A DNA stretch of 64,000 bases from Dentipellis sp. KUC8613 (GCA_002286715.1 NSJX01000002.1:296396-360395), one strand, 5' to 3'; shown: positions 11,869 through 27,450, counted from the stretch's first letter. Program-made: numbers and translations. The notes: generated by a model not told the origin, from the sequence alone.

Positions 11869-13390
11869 TCACAACTTACTCTCCACCAGCCCCCTCACCG
11901 CGACCCCGCGCAGCCTCCGCCGCCGCCTCTGCTCCTCCGCCCTGCGTTCCTCCAGCACGCCGCGCGCCCACGCGCCCGCCTCGCGCGCGACGCGCGCGAC
12001 CTGCGCGCGCGTCAGCCCCGCGTGCAGGCACACGCGCACGCGGTCCGCGCCCTTGGGCACCGTCGGCCACGTGATGGGGCGCGCGACGATGCCGCGCGCG
12101 GCGAGGAACGCGGAGAGTGGGCGCGGGTGCGGCGTGAGGAGCGGGATGATGGGCGTCGGGGCGTAGGTGCGCGGGTCGGGCGGGATGGGGAGCAAGTCGG
12201 TGTCGGTGTCGGGGTCGGCGGAGGGAGGGAAGGGCGTCTGGAGGTGCGCGGGGAGGGCGAGGATGTCGGGCGGGATGCTGGTCAGCTCGGCGCGGAGGAG
12301 GTCGACGAAGTGGGATGCGAGGTCGAGCAGGTGGGCTGCGAGCTGGAGAGGGGGGTGCGTCAGGGTCGGGATATTGGCTAGAGTGTGAATGTATGCGCAC
12401 TTTTTCTGCGGTGCCGTCTTCGAGGAGGTCGAATGAGCAGTCGGCCGCGATGATGCTCGCATGGCTGAGCGACGTCGTATAGATGAGCGGACGCGCATAG
12501 TTGATGAGGTAGTCCTTGAGGAGCTCGCTGCCCAGCACGACCGCTACACCGCACATAAGCCGCAGCACAAACAGAACAGAACAGCCAGCAACCGACTCAC
12601 CGCCCGACGCGGCCAGCGCCTTGCCAAACGTATGCACCCGCGCAAACACGCGCTCCTCCAGCCCGAGCATCGCCACGACCCCGCGCCCGCCGGGGCCATA
12701 CACGCCCGTCGCATGCGCCTCGTCCACAACCACATACGCATTCCCGAGCGGAAACGCCGCCTCGACCGCGCCCACGATCTCGCCGAGCGGCGCCATGGTG
12801 CCATCCATGCTGTACACGCTCTCGACGCACACGAACACGCTCGCGCGCCCCGCACACAGCGCCGCGTCCTCGCGCCTTAGGGCGCGCAGCACGCGCACGA
12901 GCGCGCGCACGTCGTTGTGCGCGAACGCGCGCCGGCGCGCGGGCGGCAGCCGCGAGAGGCGCAGCCCGTCGTGCGTGCTCGCGTGCACGGCCGCGTCGTG
13001 CACGACCGCGTCGCGCGGCTGCGGCAGCGCGGCGAGCAGCGCGGCGTTCGCGTCGAAGCCCGAGTTGAAGAGGAGCGCGGCGGGCGCGCGCAGGAGGCGT
13101 GCGAGGCGCGCTTCGAGGGCCGTGTGTGGGGCGCTGGGGACGAGCAGTCGCGAGCCGCCTGCGCCGAGGATGGAGGGCGCGGCGGTGAGGCGCGCGAGGA
13201 CGGCGCTGCGGAGGGCGGGCGAGGTGGAGAGGCTGAGGTAGTCGTTGGAGGTGAGGTTGATTGGTGCGGGCGCGGAGGGCGAGGCGGGTGCGGAGGGGAG
13301 GGGCAGCCGGCGGCGGATGAGGCGGGCTTCGCGCGAGGCGAGCGCGGCTTGCATTTGGGCCTCGAGGGCGCGGGGCGGGGGGTCGGGCAT
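11869..13390 (-). CDS. bioF: 8-amino-7-oxononanoate (KAPA) synthase-like, peroxisomal
   Basis: PLP-dependent alpha-oxoamine synthase; the likely reaction joins pimeloyl-CoA and alanine to make KAPA, the first ring-building step of biotin synthesis. Seen: NLTSNDYLSL, the glycine loop ILGAGGSRLL, LLFNSGFDANAAL, the DEAHATGVYG motif (Asp 223 for the PLP ring nitrogen) and the Schiff-base lysine in VHTFGKALA (Lys 257). An intron (about 12540-12600) leads to ELLKDYLINYARPLIYTTSL; a second (about 12355-12410) leads to the C-terminal domain with ITWPTVPKGADRVRVCLHAG. A proline/aspartate-rich insertion makes it about 490 residues, longer than bacterial BioF (about 385). The last residues, LVESKL, are a canonical PTS1; fungal KAPA synthase is known to be peroxisomal in Aspergillus. 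A close relative such as 5-aminolevulinate or 2-amino-3-ketobutyrate enzymes is less likely because those are mitochondrial. Confidence 0.8.
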
Positions 13391-14762
13391 CGTACGAGGT
13401 GGTGGGCGGGTGGGGGCGACGGGATGGGGGAAGAAAAGGGACTATATATTGTCGGGGGAGCGCGCATGAAAAGGGCGTCCCCAACGGACTCGGAGTCGGA
13501 CCCGGCGTCGGACGTCGTAATTACGCGGATTTCACGGTGGCGGCGTCGCTCGCGTCTGCTTTCCTCCTGCCTTCTGCGTCCGAGGTGATGTTGGCGCAAG
13601 CGCTCTATGTTAAGTATGGTCAACCTTCTGCCAGTAGTATGCTAATACCTCAAACAACGTAGGTTCACTGTTGACTGCGAGCGCAGGCCTTGAAACACAA
13701 CTCGAGTTCGAGCCCTCCATCACGAAAGAACCTTTCCAGTGAGTAGGTCTCTTCCTGAAACGGTTTTTGATAGAATAGCTGCATTGCTAGCTACTCGAGT
13801 GCTCGAATTTCAAGCATATTTGGCTCACGGTAAACAAACGGTACGGCCGCAATCTTCCAACAATCGTAGACATGCCTTCGCAGGCGGCGGCCCACCAGCT
13901 GTAGGCCTCGGGCGCTTTCACCCCCTCCTACATCACAAGTTCCATTTGAAGGGCCTTCCTGGCTACTGGCTACAAACTTACCGACACAACCCGGTGCGGC
14001 GGTCTAACCGCTCCGTCTCCCTTCAGCACCCTACTATTCGTTGGCCGATTCAACGAATACTCAAACGGCGGTTCTGTCGGCCGCTCCACCGACCAGATAT
14101 CACTAAAATGCCACGCGTTCTTTCATGCAAGATACCAGAGTGGCGTGTTTCCGCGTGTCGATGTGTGCTGGCGACTGAGGCGAGCGCGGGGGCGCCTGTC
14201 AACTGTAGATCGCTCCTGCTCACCAACCACCGCACATCGCGCCCGTGCCAGTATATGAAACCGGGGAACGGGAAACGCGACGCGTACACAGACGACAGCC
14301 GTGATCTCACGGCCGGTAGGCTCGCAGTATATCCTCATCCGAGTGCTCCAGTTCGCAATACTCGACCACTTGAGATGTCAAGATGCCCTCGAAGGGACGC
14401 ACTGGGCTCAGATGTCCGTAGACCCGGGATCGTCGCTTCGGTACGTACGGTAGTCAAGTGATGAAACCGCATAACGCGGAGGATCGCCTACGCATCCTGA
14501 AAACTTGAGTCCAGGTCGATCTTCGCCAAAACAGTCGAAACAACGTGCGTCTCAGCTCGAGTCGAGGCGTGCGGCTTTGGTATCACTGATTTATCGTATA
14601 CTCGTCCTAACTCGGTGCCCGCTCGCCGCGTACAGATAGCATAATCCCTAGTGATTGTCATAACATACAGAATCCCGCACTAGCCCTCATACACGAAGCA
14701 TACAACACAACACAACACAACCCAATCTCAACACGACTCAAACCCACCCAAAAAAAATCAAC
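13391..14762. other. 1.4 kb intergenic region, no gene supported
   Basis: A TATATATT at about 13444 on the minus-reading promoter side could serve the KAPA synthase gene. A plus-strand open frame of about 240 codons (13739-14461) has no recognisable motif and no biased codon use, so I do not call it. A short (ACAAC)n run sits at 14702-14720, near the 3' end of the next gene. Confidence 0.5.
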
Positions 14763-15591
14763 CTAAACCCCCGTCGCCCTCGGCATCTTCGGCCCCTCCC
14801 TCGGAATCGCGACCACCATCTCTGCATGCCAACGGAGCCCATCGAAGGTATACACCCGCACGAGCCTGAGGTCGGCGAAGCGCATCCCATGGGGCCGCTC
14901 GGGGCCGAATATCGGGAAGCGGCGGTGCGCGCGGTGCGCAAAGTCGCGCCCGGGGCCCGCGAAGAACGCGAAGTAGCAGCGCGCGACCCAGAGCGCGACC
15001 GCGTGCATGCTCACGCTGCGGCTCGGGTTGCGCTTCGTCGGCTGCGGGAGCACGAACTCGTGCGCGTAGTCGCCGCGCTCGCCGGGCCACTGCATGCAGC
15101 CCAAATCAGCCGTCGAGGTCCACTTTCACGATGAAGAGCAAATTTGAAGGGGAGAGGAAAGGGGGAGAGGTACGTACGTGCAGGATGAAACGGAACGTCT
15201 GCCCGGGCTGCAGGCGCACGCCCTCCGCCTGCGGCGCGAGCATGCCGTACCCCGCGTCCTGGTATATATCCGCGAGCGCGACGCCCGGCATGTGCGCCGC
15301 GCCGCTGCGGTCCGAGAAGAACTCAAGCTGGTGCGTGACGGGCCGCTTGCTGTGGTCGTCGTCGCGCCGGATGACGCGCGACCACTGGCCGTAGCGGTAG
15401 TGGTACGCGGAGGGGCGCTCGGGCGTGCTGGGCGAGGGCGTGTCCGTGTCGGAGGCGGACGAGGACGAGGACGAGGACGAGAGCGAGGTGAGGGAGGAGA
15501 GCGAGGAGAAGGAGAGGCTTGGTTGGAGTGGTGCATTGCGGGTGGAGTGCGTCTCTGCGCGGCTGGCGCTGGGTTGGTGGAAGCTAGGCAT
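14763..15591 (-). CDS. Hypothetical protein, serine-rich N-terminus
   Basis: Not recognised. The frame opens MPSFHQPSASRAE and runs through a serine-dense region (about residues 27-48) that is probably disordered, then a conserved-looking folded part (HYRYGQWSRVIRRDD, LEFFSDRSGAAHMPG, DIYQDAGYGM, GQTFRFILH). One intron (donor gtacgtacc, acceptor catgcag, about 15095-15180) leads to WPGERGDYAHEFVLPQ and a second folded half (ALWVARCYFAFFAGPG, RFPIFGPERPHGMRF, LVRVYTFDGLRWHAEMVV). About 245 residues, no signal peptide or membrane span. The intact frame across the splice and the high-GC third positions like its neighbours argue for a real gene; it could be a lineage-specific basidiomycete family. 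Confidence 0.65.
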
Positions 15592-16483
15592 TTGTGGTGT
15601 TTGGGGTATGGAGAAATGGAGAAGGTTATACGCTGGTACGTGTTAAATACTGCGAGGGTGCTCAGGTAGCGATTGTAGGTACTGGATCGGGCAGAAAGTA
15701 CAGGTACTTATACAGCTGTAGGCTTGCTAGATCTTCGATGTCGCAGAAAGTTAATTTTGCGTTAGTGTGGCCTGTGGACGTGGGTTCATATACGGCATGT
15801 GCGGGCCACAGCGTGGATGTGGACGGAGGCAGAACAATGGGCGATCGGGTTGTGGCCGGCACATGCCGGCGATTCGGCGTGCCACCAGTTACGTTGTTAC
15901 TGCGCCAAAGGGGATGTTCGATTGAGATTTCGCCTTGGCCGATATGTGGGGTATGTGGCGTTAGTATGGACGCGTTATTTATTGTTGCTAGGTTGTCAAG
16001 TTGCTGTGGGTCTCAGCTCGCGACCTGACCAAGTGGCGAGTGTATATGAAGACACATATTGCGACATAGTGCTCTGGTTATATTGTCTGGGGAATTCGTG
16101 GCTAGTGCGGTTGCTCGCTTTGTCCTCCGCCTAATTTCATCTTTTGCTGCTCGCTTGAGTCCTCGTGGTCTCATTTACTAAGGTACTCTGAGCCTTTCTT
16201 CGAGCGGAACACAATTCTCCAGCCGTAAATGAGGAAAGAAACCTCCACAAATCGAAAGAATTGATATCCGGATTTTGATCATCCCTGGAACATGTCTTGA
16301 ACAACAGCAAAGCGAGGAAACGCGAGCAAGAACACGTCCACGTGCAGAACCACTCTCATCACGCGACGTAACCCAGGAATGCCACAAGACCGAGACACGG
16401 GTTAGGGGCACCGCTTACTCGCTGCTGTCCTCGCGCCTGACGTCAAAGCCCGCTCACCGCCATCGACGACGACGACGAGCACG
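15592..16483. other. Intergenic region, no gene supported
   Basis: Lower GC. It should hold the divergent promoters of the hypothetical gene on its left and PPE1 on its right. No structured RNA, repeat or coding signal is visible. Confidence 0.5.
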
Positions 16484-18091
16484 ATGTCCGACCTCCATCG
16501 ATCCGCCATGCACGCGCGCATCGCAAAGCTGCCCCGCATCCCGCCCGCCCACGCCCCGCCGCCCGCCGGGCCCACCGACGAGGACGGCGACGAAGAGGCC
16601 GAGGAGGAGGCCGATTCGCTCGGTGCGCTTCCGTCCTCCATGGGACCCCCTCCATCGCGGTACGTCCGACGCTGCATATCCCACCAACCACGACACCATA
16701 TGATGACAACCAAACTGATCTTACGGGCCTATCTCGCAGCGCACGCGCCCGCCCACGGCGCACCCCGAACCCCGCGTTCTCGCCCATCTCCGCGTCCACG
16801 TACTTCGCCGACGCAGTGCAAGTCGCGGTGCCCGCGTCGCACCTCGACATGCGCGTGTACTACACGCCGCCGCGCGTCCCCGCGGACGACGACAGCACCG
16901 GCTCGGTGATGGTGTGCCACCACGGCGCGGGGTTCTCGGCGCTCAGCTTTGCGTGCCTCGCGAAGGAGGTCGGGCGCGCGACGGCGGGCGAGTGCGGCGT
17001 GCTTGCGCTCGATGCGCGACGGCATGGTGAGTGGTCTCGGGGATGTAGGAGGAGTGGCCGAGTTCTGACTTGGGAGCAGGCAAGACGATGCCGACGGACG
17101 GATCGTCCGACGAGGATCTCTCGCTCGATGTGCTCGTCGCCGACCTCACGAATCTCCTGAAAGCCGTCTTCCCCGATCCCGCCGCGGCCCCTACCTTCCT
17201 GGTACATCTAACCTCCCTTCTTCCCGATCCATCGCCGCTAACCGCACACGTGCGCTGCCTCTGCCTCTGTAGCTCGTAGGACACAGTATGGGCGGCGCAG
17301 TCGTCGTGCGCGCATGTCCACGGCTCCTCGAAGCCAAATATCGCGTCCTGGGCGTCGCAGTGCTCGACGTCGTTGAGGGCACCGCCATCGAGGCGCTCCC
17401 ACACATGCCCATGATTCTCAGCTCGCGTCCCAATGGCTTCGACAGCGTTGAAGAGGCCATCGAGTGGCAGTACGTCTTCTCTATCCCTCACAAAACCGAA
17501 GCCTTCTCAATGTCGATCTCTGACGCATGAACGCGCAGCATCACCGCAAACCAAATCCGCAACCCCACCTCCGCGCGCATCTCCGTCCCCTCGCTCATCG
17601 TCCCCGCGCCCTCCGATCCCAACTCCCTCCGCTCGCACCCGTTCACCTGGCGCACGCCGCTCGGGACCACAGGGCCCTATTGGGAGGGTACGTCCTTTCC
17701 CTCTCCCGCCGCGTCATGCTTCACAGCCTGTGGTAATTTACTGATGGTGCTGCGTGCAGGCTGGTTCCGCGGGCTCTCGTCCGCCTTCCTCACCGCGCGC
17801 GCCGCGCGGCTGCTCGTGCTCGCGGGCACGGACCGGCTCGATAAGGAGCTTATGATCGGCCAGATGCAGGGCAAGTTCCAGATGGTCGTCGTCCCGGGCA
17901 CCGGACACATGCTGCACGAAGTAAGCGCCTCTTCCCCCTGCCCACCACCGACTGTCCCGTTCGCCGCTCACTGACGCATTCTCTATGCACACTCATAGGA
18001 CGACCCCGTAAAATTGGCGGAGGTGCTGACGGAGTTCTGGCGGCGCCACGAGCGCGTCGTCGTCGGCGTGAAGAAGGTCGGCGAGCTGTAG
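16484..18091 (+). CDS. PPE1: Protein phosphatase methylesterase 1 (PME-1)
   Basis: Serine hydrolase that removes the methyl ester from the C-terminal leucine of the PP2A catalytic subunit and so tunes PP2A holoenzyme assembly. An acidic, probably disordered leader ([15 protein letters not shown]) precedes the alpha/beta-hydrolase core: [16 protein letters not shown] forms the oxyanion-hole strand, [11 protein letters not shown] follows, [12 protein letters not shown] carries the nucleophilic serine, and [39 protein letters not shown] and [12 protein letters not shown] (catalytic His) complete the family order. About seven GT-AG introns are needed, one placed directly before GHSMGG. Length near 400 residues matches fungal Ppe1. 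All catalytic motifs are intact. Confidence 0.92.
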
Positions 18092-18312
18092 CTTGCAACT
18101 AGTACTGTAGAGCACCCACTTGGCTTCTGTAGCCCCAAGAAGTAGAAGAGTAGAAGTAGTGTATGTAGACCGGATCCGGAACGCCACCAACACCCCATGC
18201 TTGTAATCGTATGTACTACTGTACTTTTCGCCTCACAGCGCGCTATGTATACCTCTGCTCAGACCCAGATCGACAACTACGTGCGCTCATCTACATGCAT
18301 GCGTGTCCGCGC

Positions 18313-21104
<2,792 letters not shown>

Positions 21105-21439
21105 GGCGCTTCGCTGTGAATTCAGATAGAGCTAGACTGTATGTGCTTCAGACGCGTGGGCCAGAGCAGTGTGTGGTTATACCTCGCGCTCGAGGGACTT
21201 GGGATCGGTGAAGACAAAATTTGAATGAGGCTTTCGGACGCGAGGAAATCTAAGCGGCAGCCTCCGGCCCGGCTTCCCGCTAACAAGTATCGAACAATTT
21301 CAAGCTTCACCGAAGCAAATGTCTAGATGTGTATGTCGTTGAATGCAAAAGACATGCGTAGAAATAAAATATGATAGTTGATACATGTCCGTGATATCCC
21401 AACAAATTCTACGTCCCCCACCACCACTGGCCGACGCGT

Positions 21440-24400
21440 TCAGAAACCCGCAACCCTCGTACTCCTCCTAACCAACCCCTGCGCACCCTCTCCATCCACC
21501 TCTCTTTCCTTCCGCTTACCCTTCCCTCCATCCCGCCCCCCAAGTAGACTCAACAGGCGCTTCTTCTCCTGCGCCTGTATCGGGTCCTCGTACGTCACCA
21601 TCCTGCGCTCGTCGTCATCGCTGTCCTGCCCCTCCGCACGCATCGCCGCGAGGATGCTGTTGTCCTCCGTCGTGTACGAGTACGAGTACGGCCCGAGGCC
21701 GCCCTCGTATGCGGCCGGATCGTCTTGCACGATGGGAAGCGCAGCCGAATCGGCAGAGTCGCCGGACATGTGTCGCGATTGAGGCTACAGTCACACAACG
21801 CGGTTCATTAGCAAAACTCCCCTTTAAAGATTAGGAGAAGTATGTACCTTAGAACGCTGCCTCGGCCGTTTGCGAGAGTTGCTTCGCCCATCGTCAGCAC
21901 CATCCCCTGAGTTCCGCTTCCCGAGCAGACTCGTGATGCTCTCCTGCAGGGCCACTGCGTCCTCGCTGGACACAGCAGGCTTCAGAGGCGAGGGACGGAC
22001 TATTGGCGAGGGTGCTACAGCGCTGGCTGGCGACGATCCAGCTGGAGCCTTCAATGGCGAGGGGGAGGTGGAAGACGGTACTCGTCCGTTAAGGCTGGGC
22101 GCGGGCGGTTGAAGTACGATGCTGTTCTGGGCAGATGGTGCTCGGGAGCGGGATGCGGACTTTGTCGGTGATTGGACGGCGGGAGGGGGAGTGGGCGCGG
22201 GTTGGGTACCGCTGCGCGAGCGAGACGGGTTGAGGAGAAGGTTAGGTTGGCCCCAGGGGTCTGCGGGTTTCTCTTGCGGTGCGGCGGCGCCGATGATACT
22301 TTCGAGACTGCGTTTTGGGGACGGCTGAGGCATCGAGACGACGGCTGGCGCAGCTTTGGGTTGGCTAACCGGAGGTGGAGGGTCTGTATCTCAGTGTTTA
22401 GGAGGGCTCAAGGACACCGAAAATGAAGACACTCACCGGCAGCATTAGTGATATCAATGATGGCGGCCTCATCGCAGGCCGTGGGCTTCGCCTTACCCTT
22501 TCCTTTGGCATCGCCCAACTGCCCAGGCACCACCAAGTGGGGTCTAACATCAGGCATTTCCCCCGACTTCGCCATCTCCTCGAGCCATCCCATACCTATG
22601 ATGGGCGTCCGCCACTCCAGGGCCTTCTCGAACTTCGCGCCTGTTGCAGACGGACAGAGCAAATGCGTCGTTGCGCGGCTAAACACAGGTGCATGTGTAA
22701 TACCTGAGAAGCCGATTGAAATAAGTGACGAGGAATAAACGGATACGAGGAAATTGCATACCGAGGGCCCTTGTTAGCCGTCGCAACCATGTATCCTCAG
22801 CCATATCGAGCCCCGAAGGACTCAGCACGACCTCCGCATTGCTACTGCGAACTGCAACGCCATCATGCGCAAGCGGACGGAACGCGAGATGTTCGTCGGC
22901 CTCGCAGATGCGGCGCCGCGCGAGACAGGCTTCGAGCCAGCACTCAGTGCGGTATTTCGCCTGTCGGGTGACTGAGGGCTCCGCTCGGCATAGCTTGCTT
23001 CCACTGACCGTTTACTGTCAGTGCATACGAGGAAGAGAGGAAGGGAGAATCCTGACCTGACAAGCCGTACAATCACATAATCCTCATCCTTTTCGTCCTC
23101 ATCGTCGTCCCCGCCTTCAATCCAAGTACCTCCACCATTCTCCACCGCAAATCTAACGACCTTACACCGCGCCTCCCCACGCGCGCGGAATCGTAGCCCT
23201 GAGAAAAGGTTGCTAGCGCCGCTATCATCACTCCCACCGTCAGCCTTAGCAGGCACAGGCTCGACCGAAGCGCGACTCTGCGAGCCCGCCCCAAGCGCAA
23301 GCCCGGATGACGGTTGCCTCCGAAACGGCTGCCTCACAGCCGACGCAGCGTTCTCCGGGCGCGCAGGCGCGAACGAATTCGTGCGCGTGAACGTCGACAG
23401 CGCACTGCGCCCTCTCCGACTGGTATTCTCCACCTCCGGCTCTGGCTCCGGTAGCTGCTGCCTCTCCTTCTCCTTGCCCTTGCCCCCGCCCGTGTTTTTC
23501 TCCGGCGACGGGCTTGCGCTCGGTGAGTTGCGCACAAGCCGTTCGCCGACGCGCGTGTACCCGCGCGGGCCGAGCAGGTTCTCCCAGATGCGCAGCGTGA
23601 CGGCCGGGACGCGCGTGATGCGCGCGGTCTCCTCTTCGTCAGGGTCTTGGTTCGCTGCGTTGCCGTTTGGGTTCGGAGGGAGGGAGGACGCGGGGACATC
23701 GGGTTGTGCGGAGGTGGGCTCGGAGTCGGGGACGTTGGCGGGCTGCTTTTGCGCGGGGGGCTGTTTGCGCTCTGGGCGGGGCTGGTCGACTTTATAAGCT
23801 TCTTCGGCGAAGCGACCTGTGTCCACAGTTAGACTGAGCCGTTATAGTCAAAACAGTGGCTGCGAATCTAGACGTACCGCCAAACTCTAGCGAGTCCCAG
23901 AACCACTCTTCCCAGACGAGCCAGATCTTCGCCTCCCCGCGCTCATTGAACTTGCGCGCGTAGCGCATCTTGTCCGTCTCGCTCTCGCCGTCGCCGCTGC
24001 ACAGCAGGTGCGTGACGCGCACGGGCCGCTCGATGACCTTCACGTAGGAGCCTTGCTGCGCGGTGACGATGCGGTTGATCTCGGTGCGACGCTCCATGTC
24101 TTCGATGCCCGATAGGCAGAGCACGACGTCTGAGAATATTGGGAGGCGATGTTCGGCAACGCTCTGGTGTCGGGGTGTCAAGGAAGGACAAGGAGTGGAG
24201 GAGTGGAACTCACCTCTTGTAGGTCGACGTCGTCTCCACGCTGCCAGATATCGAAACTGTCTAGGATCCACTCGGGCTTCATGATAGGGATTTGGCGGGA
24301 CAGAGCGCACTACGACATGTTGAACATAAGTCGCCAGCTCTGACATGGGAGCGAACGCGAAGCAACTCACGTTGTACTTTGCCCCGCCATGCGCATCGGC

Positions 24401-24793
24401 GATGAGATGCGTAACGCGATCTGTAAAGTCCAGAGTCGTGGTGGCTCCTAGCTCGCTCGCCTTCCCAAAGATTAGAGACTGCTCGGTAGGACGCCAGTCA
24501 GTATATAGATCCAAGCACACGGCAGGCTTGACGCACCTTGTCAACACCCGTAGCACATAACACGACGCCTTTGAACGGCCGCGGACATGGGTCGTAGAAA
24601 CTGCACTCCGGTTCGTTGCCATAGATTGGAGAAGAAGTTCTCGGAGGAGGTGAGGGCACACGGCGAGAAGAGGTGGAGGGTTGCGCAGGTCGTAGTTTGA
24701 CGTTAGGAACCTATGTCTAATTGAGAGATGAACAAGCGGTGGAGACTGGCGGACACCTACCCGATGTGATTTGTTGGAACGTCGGGATGCCAT
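21440..24793 (-). CDS. Multi-BRCT replication/checkpoint protein (Dpb11/Rad4/TopBP1-like)
   Basis: Scaffold that binds phosphorylated partners to start DNA replication and activate the ATR/Mec1 checkpoint. The start MASRRSNKSHR splices (about 24700-24755) to a Ser/Pro-rich stretch and BRCT1 (PRPFKGVVLCATGVDK, then GATTTLDFTDRVTHLIA, MKPEWILDSF). BRCT2 reads DVVLCLSGIEDMERRTEI, YVKVIERPVRVTHLLC and IWLVWEEWFWDSLEF. After a disordered Pro/Ser linker come BRCT3 (LFSGLRFRARGEARC, WIEGG with an acidic insert, TECWLEACLARRRI) and BRCT4 (VAVRSSNAEVVLSPSGLD, THLLC, FEKALEWRTPIIGMGWLEEM). The tail holds several Ser-Pro sites, a KRPRQRSK nuclear signal and acidic residues. Four BRCT domains in two pairs match Dpb11/Rad4 rather than the larger TopBP1. 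Several short introns. The name is by architecture, not by alignment. Confidence 0.85.
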
Positions 24794-25739
24794 TGCTTCG
24801 CGCTCTGAGTGTTGGCGGATAACTAACGAGATAAACAATGTCAGTAAGAGATCCCTGATAGGTAGCATGAGATTATGCGAAGCAGAACAACCGCTTGGTG
24901 TTCAATATGAAACAAAAGGAAGCGCTCTGTAACGGCAAATGCAACTTCGAAAACTAAATGCGAACCGTAATGAAACTACTCACTACAATATTTCCAGGGG
25001 TATCCTTACACCCCAACGTATTATCTCCTCGGATGTTCTAGGAATCGGGAGGAAGGAAACGCGAGGAAGGGGTAGAGGAAACGAATTGAACGGGTCGACA
25101 CGCCAGTAACGACGACCACACGCGTTCACGTGACAACAAACGCTAGGGCAGGCTCTTGCGCGTCGCGGCCGGCGCCAAACTTTCCTCTGCCTCTTGATCT
25201 CGGCCACAACTACAAGCTTCTCGTCCCCACGCGAAACAATGACCTGCCACCAAGCATACTGCTGTGGCGAGTAACATCTATTAAAAGAGCCAATTCATTT
25301 AGGTGCTGTGCTCATTGTATGGCCGATCGTATTTGAGTCTGCCTAGGCCACATGCCCAAACTTGGACTCGTACGCTTTGTTCGCCCGCGCATTTGCACTG
25401 ACCTACCTTCCTCTCAGCGGCTCTTCGAGACACTACTATGCTCCGCAGTCTATCTCGATTTCTTGCTTCCGCGGCGTTTAGCCACGGTGTGGACACGAGG
25501 GTCATTGAGACTCAGGGATACAGTACTACAGACCATCGTGACATAATGTCCGAGCCAGCCATTGTCTGCACTCGTCGAAATTATCAGTGTACGGCATGGT
25601 GGCTTTGCTGTATGTGCTTCTGTGGCCCGCTGAGAAGTATACTTAAGCCCAGCACCTGCGAAGGGAGAATAACAGTGCTATCTGCCTTTCCCCCCTCCGC
25701 ATCGCCTGTCTTTGACCACCGTACATCTTTTCCTCCATC
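24794..25739. other. Intergenic region with divergent promoters
   Basis: Separates two divergently transcribed genes. A weak TATA-like AGTATACTTAAG at about 25634-25645 precedes the right-hand gene by roughly 100 bases. No coding or RNA signal otherwise. Confidence 0.5.
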
Positions 25740-27450
25740 ATGTCCCACCAGCACTCCAGCCGCCGCCAGACGCCGTACCCCAGCAGTTCAAGTTCTCGCG
25801 AGGCCCGCCCTGCTCGGTCCCACCGCGGGGTGCCGCCCACGAGCTCCCGCCCTGCCACGGCCGACGTGACTCCTCCCCCTCCAATGCCGACACTCTCCAA
25901 TGATGCGTACTACCAAGAGTACCTCCAAGTCGTTGACCGTGCATCAGTGAACAACAATAACCCTAGCACCCAGAGCCAATACCCAAACAACAATACCCCT
26001 GCAGACATTGGCCCCCCTCTGCTGTACTATATGGCCGTGCCCATTCCTATTTCCTCTCATTCATCTGCTCCTACCGGCGATCCGGTCCCTCTCGATCTGA
26101 CCTTGGAGATGACACAGGGATTGCTGGGCCAGTATGCCCCCCACGGCGTCATTCTGTCGAACGGGCAGCCCGAGCAGAACGTGCTCTGGCCTCAGCCGAT
26201 TTCCATCAACCCCCAGCAGCTTCAGCTGCCATACGTACCCCCTGTTGAGGCGCCGAGCCCCAATACCGCCAGGAGCCCCCAGCCGTCTCCCTCTGCCCGT
26301 GCTCCTAGGGCGCAGTCTAGGAAGCAGACCCCAGAGCCTGTGAAGGTCCGCATCGTCGCCCGCAGCAAGGCTCCGTCGGTGCCCCCCGCCCGCAGCCCCA
26401 GTGACGTGGTACTGGTCTACGATGGCACCGATGTTCTGAGGCATACCTCTGGGGCACGTTATGTCCCTGAGGCCGCATCGCCTGCGGCGCGCGGGAGCCC
26501 CGCACCCGCGGCCAGCGGCTCAAGTTCGACGGGGAGCAAAGCTGGTTCGTCTTCGGCTGGGAAGGAAAAGGAGTCGTCGACGTCGATGTACGCGCCGGAC
26601 GCGTTCAAGCGGACGGGTGCGCCCCAGGATCCGACTGCAAGACTCGCAGTAACGCTCCCAATGCAAGTGGCGTTCCTCAACCTCGTAAGCCACTGCTGCC
26701 CTTTGCTCGCGAGATGACCCTGACCTATCTGTATTCGCAGGCGAACCAGGACCTGCCGACGGATTTCTGGCATCGGAACGGGCACTACGACCGGCACATG
26801 CTCAGCCCGCGCGTAAGCGGCAGGCGCATCGTCAAGGCCATCGACTTCCGCGCCGTGCGCAATTACGGGCCCGGCGTGGCGCTCCTCGAGGCGATCAACT
26901 ACCGCGACGTCTACGGCGCGGGGCAGGCCCCGTTTAACCCGAAGACGGTGAAATCCAGAGCTGCGCGGCTCGTGCGAGAGGTGAGTCTCCGCTCTGTCCC
27001 CATCACATCTTATGCTCTCGCTGACTTATTTTTATCTCTCAGTGGCCGTCGTACTCATCTGCGGACGAGAAGTACCATAATTTTGCGACGTACACTATCA
27101 AGAGCGAAGCGAACCAGGAGGCCGGGACGGAGATCAGGGAGCCGGCGTACGACTACGGGCTTCTGGCCTACGCCATCGCGCTGCAGTACTGGCTCTACTT
27201 CCTCGTGAGTGCCCACACACCCGATACTTGTGATCCATCGCCAATGCGTAATGTTGCACAGGGCAAGCAAGGCAGGCAAGGCGAACCGGGCACTGCGCAC
27301 CCGCACTGGCGCATCGCGGCGAAAGGCGAGCGGGGCGGCTACGACTGCGTGGAGATGAGTCAGGTCCGGCTGGTACGGCTGTATACCCCCGACGAGTTGA
27401 CGTGGTACCCTGAGTTCTGCGTCGTGAGGCCTACGAAGGCGACGCATTAG
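25740..27450 (+). CDS. Hypothetical protein with disordered N-terminus and conserved-looking C-terminus
   Basis: Not recognised. The first exon starts MSHQHSSRRQTPYPSSSSS and encodes about 310 residues of low-complexity Ser/Pro/Gln-rich sequence, with a more ordered patch PPLLYYMAVPIPISS and the strand-like VKVRIVARSK / DVVLVYDGTDVLRH. After an intron at about 26683-26740, the C-terminal part looks folded: NQDLPTDFWHRNGHYDRHML, IVKAIDFRAVRNYGPGVALL, YHNFATYTIKSEANQEAG, YDYGLLAYAIALQYWLYFL and DELTWYPEFCVVRP. Three introns keep one frame. About 490 residues, no signal peptide. I infer a basidiomycete-specific family, perhaps regulatory given the disordered half; no function is claimed. Confidence 0.75.

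Noticed and set aside
13681..13735. tRNA-like T-arm (CTCGAGTTCGAG) in the KAPA synthase upstream region
   Set aside because: It is a simple CTCGA-GT-TCGAG palindrome; no acceptor, D or anticodon arm can be folded around it.
13739..14461. 240-codon plus-strand open frame
   Set aside because: No motif, no biased codon use and no introns, unlike every real gene here.
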